Assembly (NCBI RefSeq): GCF_026625605.1 | Contig: NZ_CP113054.1 | Span: forward strand, 3,286,001-3,350,000 | Direction of reading: 5' to 3' | Length of the DNA stretch: 64,000 nt | From: Luteolibacter sp. SL250 | GTDB lineage: Bacteria; Verrucomicrobiota; Verrucomicrobiia; Verrucomicrobiales; Akkermansiaceae | Shown: piece by piece, positions 44,256 to 51,565 of the stretch | Position numbering within the stretch: the stretch's first letter is position 1 | Layout of the letters: each line of letters starts with the position of its first letter | Position numbers and translations under genes: made by a program | The notes under the pieces: model-generated | What the model was told of the DNA's origin: nothing | What the model saw: the letters and a program-made list of their open reading frames with translations, nothing else | The model's database searches: none

Positions 44256-45158
44256 TCAGGGTTTGATGGGAGGAGGAGCATCCCCGCGCGCCACCCCATA
44301 GCTACCAGCACCGTAGCTGGCAGGCGTGGAGTTGTAGTAGTAGGTGTAGCGGGGGGTGCCGCGCACCCGGAACCGTGGGTTCTGGTTCACCTTCTGGGGC
44401 GGATCGGAAAGGGATTTGATCCTCAGCGGGGAATCATTGGAAGTCACCACAGGGGGAGGCAGCACAGCCCTGAAGCGCTTGGCGCGTGGAAGAGGCTTCC
44501 TCAGACCTGAGGAATACTTCGACATCGCCGCTTCCTCCCGGGCAACGATCTCCCTGATCTTCGCATCCTCTTCCGCGTTCCGGACCCATTGCTCGTAGTC
44601 GTGGGCCCGCTGGTGTTCCTCTTTCAGGGCGGAGATGGCGGATTCCTCCTCCAGTCCGAAGAAGCAGCGTTGTTCCTCGGTCAAATCCTCATACCGCATG
44701 CGGGCGGAGCCATCCCGGTGGCGCATCATCACGCCTGTGTCATCCACAGTGATGACGGTGGCATCTTTCAGCACCCTGCCGGCGGCGGAAACAAACTCCG
44801 GCCACTCCCGGCCCACCGCCCGCGAACGGAGTTCACCCAACTGCTTCTCGCGGAAAGCGATGAACTTCTCCTCCATTTCCGCCACCTGTCCGGACAGAGC
44901 TTCGAAATCGGCCATCCGCTTGTCGAAATGGGCGGTCAATGCCTCCAGGTTCGCGGTGGCCTCCCCGAACTTTCCGTTCGTACCTTCCCGCTCCCGGCGC
45001 TCCAATCTCATACCAGCAACCTCGATCTGGTTCTGGAGGTCCATCCGGTGCCGCTCGTTGTCGATCCACGCTTCGTCCGAGGGCATGTCCCGGTCGAAAT
45101 AATAGAATGCCCCCACCACCAGGGCACCCAAAGAAAGGTATGCTAAGACTTTGACCAT
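44256..45158 (-). CDS. Membrane-anchored coiled-coil protein with Tyr/Pro-rich tail (operon gene 1)
   Basis: 300 residues. A membrane helix (VKVLAYLSLGALVVGAFYYF), a coil at 30-115, the shared module at 115-175 (FIAFREKQLGELRSRAVG, VITVDDTGVMMRHRDGSARM, RYEDLTEEQ), another charged helix, and a tail rich in Pro, Tyr and Gly (PRYTYYYNSTPASYG, ending PPPIKP). It is the first gene of the operon; the 181-base divergent region upstream contains a perfect 12-bp palindrome. The low-complexity tail may bind partners or the wall. Function unknown. Confidence 0.72.
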   Translation of the reverse strand: MVKVLAYLSLGALVVGAFYYFDRDMPSDEAWIDNERHRMDLQNQIEVAGMRLERREREGTNGKFGEATANLEALTAHFDKRMADFEALSGQVAEMEEKFIAFREKQLGELRSRAVGREWPEFVSAAGRVLKDATVITVDDTGVMMRHRDGSARMRYEDLTEEQRCFFGLEEESAISALKEEHQRAHDYEQWVRNAEEDAKIREIVAREEAAMSKYSSGLRKPLPRAKRFRAVLPPPVVTSNDSPLRIKSLSDPPQKVNQNPRFRVRGTPRYTYYYNSTPASYGAGSYGVARGDAPPPIKP

Positions 45159-45213
45159 GATGATTTGGTGAACGGCGGGAGTGTACTTTATTTAGACGCA
45201 ATCAGGGAACTCA

Positions 45214-45225
45214 TTCTTATAAGAA
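45214..45225. promoter_or_regulatory. 12-bp palindrome in the divergent promoter region
   Basis: TTCTTATAAGAA is a perfect palindrome 56 bases upstream of the first coiled-coil gene and about 115 upstream of the isomerase gene. The surrounding 100 bases are AT-rich against a GC-rich genome, as expected of a promoter region. It may be an operator of either gene. Confidence 0.4.
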
Positions 45226-45339
45226 ATCCTCTTTTTCATGAAATCTTCATAATTGGCGGCGTTGCGTGCGCTCTCCTAACAAAAAATTACACGCATCCCC
45301 TTCTTGGCAGGAAAGCATCGGCCATCCAGTGTCTCCAAC

Positions 45340-46149
45340 ATGAAGTTCGCCATCTGCAACGAGACTTTCCGCCATCATGATTTCGAAGGCACCTGCGCGG
45401 AAGCGCGCCGCCATGGATATACGGGTCTGGAGGTAGCTCCATTCACCTTGGGTGACGTCTCCGCCATCACCCCGGAGAAAGCAGCGGCACTGGGAAAGAT
45501 CGTCCGTGACCATGACCTGGAGATGGTGGGGCTGCACTGGCTGCTGGCCAAGACGGAGGGCTACCACCTGACGGACCCATCTGCGGAGATCCACCGCCGC
45601 ACGTTCGACTACGCCCGCCACCTCACGGATATCTGCCAGGGCATGGGCGGCAACATCATGGTCTGGGGCAGCCCGCTCCAGCGGTCGCTGGATCCATCAT
45701 GGGACCGCGGCGAGGCGGAAGAGCGGTTCGTCGGTTTCTTCCAGCGTCTCTCCCCCCATCTGGCCGCGGCGGGGGTCACCATCGCCTTCGAGTTCCTGGG
45801 ACCTGCCGAGACGAACTTCATCAACACCGCCGCGGAGACCATCTCGCTGTTGGAGAAGATCAATTCGCCGAATGTGCGCCTCCACCTGGACGTGAAGGCC
45901 ATGTCCTCCGACACCCGTGCCATCCCGGAAATCGTCAGGGCATCCCTGCCATGGACCGCCCACTTCCACGCGAACGACCCCAACCTTCGCGGCCCGGGCA
46001 TGGGAGAGGTGGATTTCAACGCCATCGCGGCCGTGCTCAAGGAAGAGAACTACGGCGGCTGGGTGTCCGTCGAAGTGTTCGACACCACGGTGGAGCCGGA
46101 CCTTCTCGCCGGGGAGAGCATCCGGAACCTGCGTTCGGCCTTCGCCTGA
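45340..46149 (+). CDS. Sugar phosphate isomerase/epimerase-type TIM barrel
   Basis: 269 residues of the AP-endonuclease-2/xylose-isomerase-like fold. It starts MKFAICNETF at ATG 45340, with TGLEVAPFTLGD, GLHWLLA, a metal-binding Glu in IAFEFLG, HLDVKAMSSD, HFHANDPN and the final VSVEVFD. These Glu/Asp/His positions are the metal site of sugar isomerases and epimerases. The substrate is unknown. It is a single gene, divergent from the coiled-coil operon and convergent with clpC. Confidence 0.8.
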   Translation: MKFAICNETFRHHDFEGTCAEARRHGYTGLEVAPFTLGDVSAITPEKAAALGKIVRDHDLEMVGLHWLLAKTEGYHLTDPSAEIHRRTFDYARHLTDICQGMGGNIMVWGSPLQRSLDPSWDRGEAEERFVGFFQRLSPHLAAAGVTIAFEFLGPAETNFINTAAETISLLEKINSPNVRLHLDVKAMSSDTRAIPEIVRASLPWTAHFHANDPNLRGPGMGEVDFNAIAAVLKEENYGGWVSVEVFDTTVEPDLLAGESIRNLRSAFA

Positions 46150-46180
46150 ACGCCGGGGTATCCCCGCCAGTCCCATCCAC

Positions 46181-46211
46181 GAAAAAAGCCGGCGCGGTTT
46201 CCCGCGCCGGC
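46181..46211 (-). terminator. Intrinsic terminator of mcsA-mcsB-clpC
   Basis: A 10-bp GC stem (46188-46197 with 46202-46211, loop TTTC) is followed on the minus strand by six T, 19 bases after the clpC stop. Confidence 0.88.
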
Positions 46212-46229
46212 CGTTGATGTTTCAGCGGA

Positions 46230-48782
46230 TCAGACGCCCGCGCTGTCCGGCTCGATCTCCGGTTCCTCCGGGCGGCTCGATTGGAACACGAGTTCCTCGC
46301 TGCCTTCCTTGCGGATGACGTTGACCATATCGCCGGGCTTCACGTCTCCGCGCAGCAGGGATTCCGCGAGCGGATCCTCGAGATAGCGCTCGACCGCGCG
46401 GCGCATCGGGCGCGCGCCGTAGGCAGGGTCGAAGCCCTTCTCCGCCAGCAGGTCGCGGGCTTCCTGGGCCAGAGTGAGCGAGATGTTCTTCTCGCGCAGG
46501 CGCTTGGTGAGCTTGGAAACCTCCAGGTCCACGATCTGGTTGAGATCCTTCTTCTCCAGCATGTGGAAGACCACCAGGTCATCCAGACGGTTGAGGAACT
46601 CCGGTTTGAAGTACCGCTTGGACTCTTCCAGGATCTTCTCCTTCATGCCTTCGAAGTCGGCGTTGTCCTCGTTCATCGCACCGAAACCGAGGGAGGTCTG
46701 GCGCTTGATGGTGGAGGCTCCGACGTTGGAGGTCAGGATGATGATCGTGTTGCGGAAGTCGATCTTGCGGCCCAGCGAATCCGTGACGGTGCCTTCCTCC
46801 AGGATCTGGAGCAGCAGGTTCATCACGTCCGGGTGGGCTTTCTCGACCTCGTCGAAGAGGACGACCGAATACGGACGGCGGCGCACCGCCTCGGAAAGCT
46901 GGCCGCCTTCCTCATACCCGACGTAGCCCGGAGGCGAACCGATCAGACGGCTGGCGGTGAACTTCTCCATGTACTCCGACATGTCGATCTGGATGAGCGC
47001 CTCCGCGTCACCGAACATGAACTCGGCGAGGTTGCGGGCGAGGTAGGTCTTGCCGACACCGGTCGGTCCGAGGAAGAGGAACGAACCGATCGGGCGGCGC
47101 GGATCCTTGAGGTCGGCACGGGAGCGGCGCAGCGCCTTGGAGATGGCGACAACGGCTTCGTCCTGGCCGATCACGCGGCCCTTCAGCTCGTCCTCCATCT
47201 TGAGGAGCTTCTCGGTTTCCTTCTGCTCCATGCGGCGCAGCGGGACACCGGTCCACTTCGAGACCACCGCCATGATGTCGTCGTCCGTCACGGTGACGAT
47301 GGTTTCCTCCGAGGAGGCGCGCCAGTTCCGGAGGGTTTCCTCCAGTTCCTTCTTCGCGTTCTTCTCGTCGTCACGCAGCGCGGCGGCTTTCTCGAAATCC
47401 TGCTCGGCGATGGCGGCCACCTTGTCCCGGTTGATCTGGTCGATCTTTCCTTCCAGTTCCTTGATGGACGGCGGGCGGGTCATGGTGCCGATGCGGGCGC
47501 GTGCGCCGGCCTCGTCGAGGACGTCGATGGCTTTGTCCGGCAGGTAGCGGCCGGTCAGGTAGCGGGAGGTGAGCTTCACGGACGCTTCGATGGCTTCCGG
47601 AGTGAACTTCGCCTTGTGGTGGCTTTCGTATTTCTCCTGCAGCCCTTCGAGGATCTTGATGGCGTCGTCCACGGACGGCTCGTCCACCTTCACCTGCTGG
47701 AAGCGGCGCTCGAGCGCGGCGTCCTTCTCGATGTACTTGCGGTACTCATTGAGGGTCGTCGCACCCACGCACTGCAGCTCGGAACGGCTGAGGGCGGGCT
47801 TGATGATGTTGGAGGCATCCATCGCGCCTTCGGCGGAACCGGCACCCACGATGGTGTGCAGCTCGTCGATGAAAAGGATGACGTTCTTCACCTTGCGGAT
47901 CTCATCCATGACGGCCTTGATGCGCTCCTCAAACTGGCCGCGGTACTTCGTCCCCGCCACCATGAGGGCGAGGTCGAGCGTCACCACGCGCTTGTCGCGG
48001 AGGATCTCAGGCACGTTGCCGGAAGCGATCTCCTGGGCGAGGCCCTCTACGATCGCCGTCTTGCCGACACCGGCTTCACCGATGAGGACCGGGTTGTTCT
48101 TCGTGCGGCGGCACAGGATCTGGATCACACGCTCGATCTCCGCCTCCCGGCCGATCACCGGATCCAGTCCGCTCTCGCGGGCGATCTTGGTGAGGTCGCG
48201 GCCGAATGCCTTCAGCGCGGGGGTCTTGGTCTTGCCTTCACCCTCGCCCGGGCCGGATTCCGGCGCGGAGGAGCTTTCGTCCTCGAAGGTGCCGTCGGCA
48301 TCGTCCTCCTCGTCATCCTCATCGTCGTCGTGGTCTTCCGGTGAGAAGTTGGGGTCGATCTCCGCGAGGATCTCGTTGCGGGTGCGCTGGATGTCGACAT
48401 CCAGGCGCTTCAGCACGCGGGCGGCGACGCCTTCACCTTCGCGGAGCAGGCCGAGCAGGAGGTGCTCCGTGCCGACGTAGGAATGGTTGAGGGCCTTCGC
48501 TTCCTTGTTCGCAAGGGCGAGGACTTTCTTCACGCGGGGGGTGTAGGGGATGTTGCCGGTCGCCTTCTGCGGCGGCCCGGAACCGACTTCCTTCTCCACC
48601 TCCATGCGCACGGCTTCCAACTCGAGGCCCATGCGCTCCAGCACGTTGACGGCCACGCCCTGGCCAAGCTTGATGAGTCCCAGGAGGAGGTGCTCCGTCC
48701 CGACGTAGGAATGGTTGAAACGATCCGCTTCCTTGCGGGCCAGGGCGAGAACCTGTTGGGCACGTGGAGTGAAGTTATTCAT
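46230..48782 (-). CDS. clpC: ClpC-type AAA+ unfoldase
   Basis: 850 residues. Two Clp_N repeats (each with [13 protein letters not shown]) come first, then a strikingly acidic linker ([12 protein letters not shown]), the first AAA+ module with Walker A at 235-242 (GEAGVGKT), a middle UVR-type segment around [13 protein letters not shown], and the second AAA+ module with Walker A at 572-580 (GPTGVGKTY). The ClpP-binding loop is TSLGFG, in place of VGF in Bacillus. ClpC unfolds substrates for ClpP; in Firmicutes it recognises proteins marked by McsB. Here mcsB precedes it with an eight-base overlap, so the same division of labour is likely. clpP is not in the window. Confidence 0.96.
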   Translation of the reverse strand: MNNFTPRAQQVLALARKEADRFNHSYVGTEHLLLGLIKLGQGVAVNVLERMGLELEAVRMEVEKEVGSGPPQKATGNIPYTPRVKKVLALANKEAKALNHSYVGTEHLLLGLLREGEGVAARVLKRLDVDIQRTRNEILAEIDPNFSPEDHDDDEDDEEDDADGTFEDESSSAPESGPGEGEGKTKTPALKAFGRDLTKIARESGLDPVIGREAEIERVIQILCRRTKNNPVLIGEAGVGKTAIVEGLAQEIASGNVPEILRDKRVVTLDLALMVAGTKYRGQFEERIKAVMDEIRKVKNVILFIDELHTIVGAGSAEGAMDASNIIKPALSRSELQCVGATTLNEYRKYIEKDAALERRFQQVKVDEPSVDDAIKILEGLQEKYESHHKAKFTPEAIEASVKLTSRYLTGRYLPDKAIDVLDEAGARARIGTMTRPPSIKELEGKIDQINRDKVAAIAEQDFEKAAALRDDEKNAKKELEETLRNWRASSEETIVTVTDDDIMAVVSKWTGVPLRRMEQKETEKLLKMEDELKGRVIGQDEAVVAISKALRRSRADLKDPRRPIGSFLFLGPTGVGKTYLARNLAEFMFGDAEALIQIDMSEYMEKFTASRLIGSPPGYVGYEEGGQLSEAVRRRPYSVVLFDEVEKAHPDVMNLLLQILEEGTVTDSLGRKIDFRNTIIILTSNVGASTIKRQTSLGFGAMNEDNADFEGMKEKILEESKRYFKPEFLNRLDDLVVFHMLEKKDLNQIVDLEVSKLTKRLREKNISLTLAQEARDLLAEKGFDPAYGARPMRRAVERYLEDPLAESLLRGDVKPGDMVNVIRKEGSEELVFQSSRPEEPEIEPDSAGV

Positions 48783-49905
48783 ACGATTCAGGTGTGGGAG
48801 GTTCGGAAGGTTTTTCCCCTTCCTTTGATAGAATACGATTATCAGGGGAATCTAGAGATTGCAACCGGGAGCGGACGATTTGTGCACGAATCGAATCACG
48901 TTCTTCGGGAGAGAGTTTCCGCCCGGTGTGGAGCTGCAGGTGGGCCGGCTGGATGTCCATCAGCAGGGCGTCACAGAGCAGCCCCGTCTCCGCGGGGAAA
49001 AATCCGAGATTTCCGCCGAGGCGGAGCAGCGAGAGATGGTTGAGCGCTTCCTTCGAGTCGATGATATAGGCATGCCTCAGCACGCCGTATGCCCGTCCGA
49101 TCTTGTCAGCGACCATTTCCGGATCATCTTCCAGCAGCTTCTCACGGGCGTTCTGCTCGTGCTGCGCCACCTGTGAAATGACGCGCTCCAGCCTGCGGAT
49201 GATCGTTTCCTCGCTCTCGCCGAGAGTGGACTGGTTGGAGATCTGATAGAGGTTACCGAGGGACTCTGTTCCCTCGCCATAGAGACCGCGCACCGCCAGG
49301 CCGATCTTGTTCACCGCCTGGAGCACCTGGCCGATCTGGTCGCTCAACACCAGCCCCGGCAGATGGAGCATGGCGGAGGCGCGCAGGCCGGTGCCCAGGT
49401 TCGTCGGGCAGGTGGTGAGGTAGCCGAGGCTCGGGTCGAACGCGAACTCCAGGGAGCTCTCCAGTTCGGTGTCCAGCGCGGACAGTCCCTCGAACGCGGC
49501 GCTGAGCTGCAGGCCGGGGCGGATCGCCTGCATGCGCAGGTGGTCCTCCTCATTCAGCATGAGGGAAAAGGTCTGGCGGCGTTCGATGACCGCACCGGAT
49601 CCATTCCCGCGTGCGGCGTGCTCGCGGGAAATGAGGTGGCGTTCCACCAGCACCTGCTTCTGGACGGAGGTAAGGTCACCCAGTTCCTGGGAAAACGCAT
49701 CCTTCATCGCCGGCAGCGCTTCCACCGCCGGGCGCAGGATGTCCAGGGCGGCGGCACGCTGGTCGCGCTTCGCCCAACCCGGGAAAGGCTGGTTGCGGAG
49801 ATTCCTCGCGAGGCGGATGCGCGAGGTCAGCACCGCGCAATGATCCCCCGCCCCGCCGGTCATCCAGTCTGCGGGGTGTTTGATGAGTGTGGAAAATCGC
49901 ATCAT
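48775..49905 (-). CDS. mcsB: McsB-type protein arginine kinase
   Basis: 376 residues of the phosphagen-kinase fold. Motifs: SRIRLARN (28-35) for ATP phosphates, NEEDH at 118-122 with the catalytic Glu, C166 in TTCPTNLGTGLRAS, and near the C-terminus R336-D337 in RDSIRA, the site that binds phospho-arginine in Firmicutes McsB. It lacks the N-terminal domain of creatine kinases, as McsB does. McsB phosphorylates arginine on aggregated or damaged proteins and so tags them for ClpC. Start: two adjacent ATGs at 49905 and 49902. Its stop overlaps clpC by eight bases. Confidence 0.94.
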   Translation of the reverse strand: MMRFSTLIKHPADWMTGGAGDHCAVLTSRIRLARNLRNQPFPGWAKRDQRAAALDILRPAVEALPAMKDAFSQELGDLTSVQKQVLVERHLISREHAARGNGSGAVIERRQTFSLMLNEEDHLRMQAIRPGLQLSAAFEGLSALDTELESSLEFAFDPSLGYLTTCPTNLGTGLRASAMLHLPGLVLSDQIGQVLQAVNKIGLAVRGLYGEGTESLGNLYQISNQSTLGESEETIIRRLERVISQVAQHEQNAREKLLEDDPEMVADKIGRAYGVLRHAYIIDSKEALNHLSLLRLGGNLGFFPAETGLLCDALLMDIQPAHLQLHTGRKLSPEERDSIRAQIVRSRLQSLDSPDNRILSKEGEKPSEPPTPESYE

Positions 49906-49922
49906 GGCTTCAGAATGGTTTG

Positions 49923-50018
49923 AACCGCGAATGGACGCGAATCCACGCGAATGAAGATGAGGTTTCCAAAGACCTCCTCCATTTCCCATTCGTGTCCATT
50001 GGTGTTCATTCGCGGTTT
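49923..50018. repeat. Imperfect inverted repeat with GCGAAT units between mcsA and mcsB
   Basis: The left arm (49923-49955) contains GCGAAT three times at 10-base spacing. The right arm (49986-50018) is an imperfect reverse complement of it. The whole 96-base block lies inside the operon and can form a long hairpin in the transcript. It looks like a dispersed intergenic repeat; similar GCGAATGGACGCGAAT strings are common in other genomes. Confidence 0.6.
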
Positions 50019-50030
50019 GATGTTTTGAGT

Positions 50031-50546
50031 TTATCCCTGCACGACCTCCAGGTTGCGGATCTCGTCGCGGATGCCTGCGGCTTCCTCATAGCTTTCGGAG
50101 GAAATGGCCTGGTCCAGCTTCGAACGGAGCTCTTCCAGCCGTTGGGTCCGGTACTGCACTGCCATGAGCCCTTCCGGAACCTTTCCGACGTGGGAAACGC
50201 CCTTGTGCATGCCACGCAGCATCGGGTTCAACTCGTCGCGGAAGACATTATAGCACTCAGCACAGCCAAAACGACGCACCCGGCGCAGGTCATCCAGGGT
50301 GAAACTGCAGACAGGGCACTGTTTTCCACCGGTGACCGCCGTGTAATGTTGTCCCACCGGAGCCGTGCCAGGACCGCCCGGCACTCCGCCGAGCAGCATG
50401 TCCGCCAACGAGAAGCCGGTGGGATCAGTCACCCCCCGCTCATTGGCGCATGCATCGCACAGGCAGACCTTCTTCATCTGACCTTCAACGAGTTGAGTCA
50501 GGAACACGGTCGCCTTTTTATCACAGAAATCACATTTCATGGCCAT
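50031..50546 (-). CDS. mcsA: McsA-like zinc protein, activator of McsB
   Basis: 171 residues. Four CxxC pairs bind zinc: C5/C8 (CDFC), C30/C33 (CDAC), C77/C80 (CPVC) and C95/C98 (CAEC). The C-terminal 45 residues form a UVR helix pair (RLEELRSKLDQAISSESYEEA, split by the usual turn). This is the layout of McsA, which activates McsB and links it to ClpC. The order mcsA-mcsB-clpC matches Firmicutes, but no ctsR repressor gene precedes it. An unusual 125-base gap with an inverted repeat separates it from mcsB. Confidence 0.9.
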   Translation of the reverse strand: MAMKCDFCDKKATVFLTQLVEGQMKKVCLCDACANERGVTDPTGFSLADMLLGGVPGGPGTAPVGQHYTAVTGGKQCPVCSFTLDDLRRVRRFGCAECYNVFRDELNPMLRGMHKGVSHVGKVPEGLMAVQYRTQRLEELRSKLDQAISSESYEEAAGIRDEIRNLEVVQG

Positions 50547-50579
50547 ACGAAGCTAGAGCCGCATCCCGCGGGGTGCGAC

Positions 50580-50603
50580 AAAAATTCTCCGGGGAGGAAG
50601 AAT
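50580..50603 (-). terminator. Possible terminator after ilvE
   Basis: ATTCTCC (50584-50590) pairs with GG-AGAAT (50596-50603, one bulged A); the minus strand continues with a run of five T. The stem is short and AT-rich, but it is 11 bases after the ilvE stop. Confidence 0.5.
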
Positions 50604-50613
50604 CCGGATCTAC

Positions 50614-51483
50614 TCAAGCAACCGGAGTGCCAGTCGAGCCAGCCAGTTCGTGGAACGCCTTCAGGAAGCGTTTCGTGAACTCACCCGGCTTGCCGTCGCC
50701 GATCTTGCGGCGGTCCAGCGAAACCACGGGGATGACCTCCGCCGCGGTGCCGGTCAGGAAGCACTCATCCGCGGTGTAGATGTCATAGCGGGTGAGGGAT
50801 TTTTCCTTGAACGGAACGCCCAGTTGGTCCGCCAGTTCCAGGATGACGGCACGGGTGATGCCGTCCAGCGCCCCGTCACTGATGAGCGGGGTGAGCAGCA
50901 CGCCGTTCTTGATGAGGAAAAGGTTGTCGCCGGTGCACTCGGCCACGTAGCCCTGCTCGTTGAGCATGACGGCTTCCAGCGCGTTGGACTGGATGGCCTC
51001 CACTTTCGCCATGATATTGTTCAGGTAGTTCAGAGACTTCACCTGTGGCATGAGGGCGGCGGGTGCCGGACGACGGGTGGCGCACGTGATGATGGCCAGA
51101 CCGTTCTGATAGTATTCCTCCGGGTAGAGCTTGATGGTGGAGGCGATGATGAACATCGACGGCGTCTTGCAGAGATAGGGATTCAGCCCCAGCTCACCTG
51201 CGCCACGGGTAACCACCAGACGGATGTAGCCGTCGGTCAGGCCGTTGGCGGCGACGGTCTCACAGGTGAACTTGATCACCTCTTCCTGCGTCCATGGCAG
51301 CTCCAGGCAGATGGCGTGGGCGGAGTCGAACAGGCGGCGGATGTGCTCCTCCAGACGGAAGACACGGCCGTTGTAGAAGCGCAGCCCCTCGAAGACGCCG
51401 TCGCCATAAAGCAGGCCGTGATCGAAGACCGAGATCTTCGCTTCCGATTCATCCACCAATTTGCCATCGAGCCAGATTTTCAT
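50614..51483 (-). CDS. ilvE: Branched-chain amino acid aminotransferase
   Basis: 289 residues of fold-type IV PLP enzymes. MKIWLDGKLV at the start, FDHGLLYGDGVFEGLR, the PLP Lys in PQVKSLNYLNNI and the phosphate-binding region AECTGDNLF identify the IlvE/DAT group. It transfers amino groups to or from leucine, isoleucine and valine with glutamate. D-amino-acid aminotransferase and aminodeoxychorismate lyase are relatives; VKSLNYLNNIMAK favours IlvE. The start is ATG 51483, with the family N-terminus. It follows the PQQ dehydrogenase gene by 82 bases. Confidence 0.9.
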   Translation of the reverse strand: MKIWLDGKLVDESEAKISVFDHGLLYGDGVFEGLRFYNGRVFRLEEHIRRLFDSAHAICLELPWTQEEVIKFTCETVAANGLTDGYIRLVVTRGAGELGLNPYLCKTPSMFIIASTIKLYPEEYYQNGLAIITCATRRPAPAALMPQVKSLNYLNNIMAKVEAIQSNALEAVMLNEQGYVAECTGDNLFLIKNGVLLTPLISDGALDGITRAVILELADQLGVPFKEKSLTRYDIYTADECFLTGTAAEVIPVVSLDRRKIGDGKPGEFTKRFLKAFHELAGSTGTPVA

Positions 51484-51565
51484 GTGCAGTTCGCGGAAAG
51501 GTAGGTGGATGCCCGCCGCTGGCAAGCGGTAAGGAAAAAAGGTCCGGGCGCCGGGTTCCCGGAAC

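Noticed and set aside
35578..46149. The isomerase at 45340 as EboE partner of the EboB-like hydrolase
   Set aside because: It is a generic sugar isomerase-type barrel, 9 kb away and in its own transcription unit; no other ebo gene supports the link.
46281..48344. A 687-codon open frame on the plus strand opposite clpC
   Set aside because: clpC is certain on the other strand; the antisense translation is low-complexity His/Leu/Val-rich.
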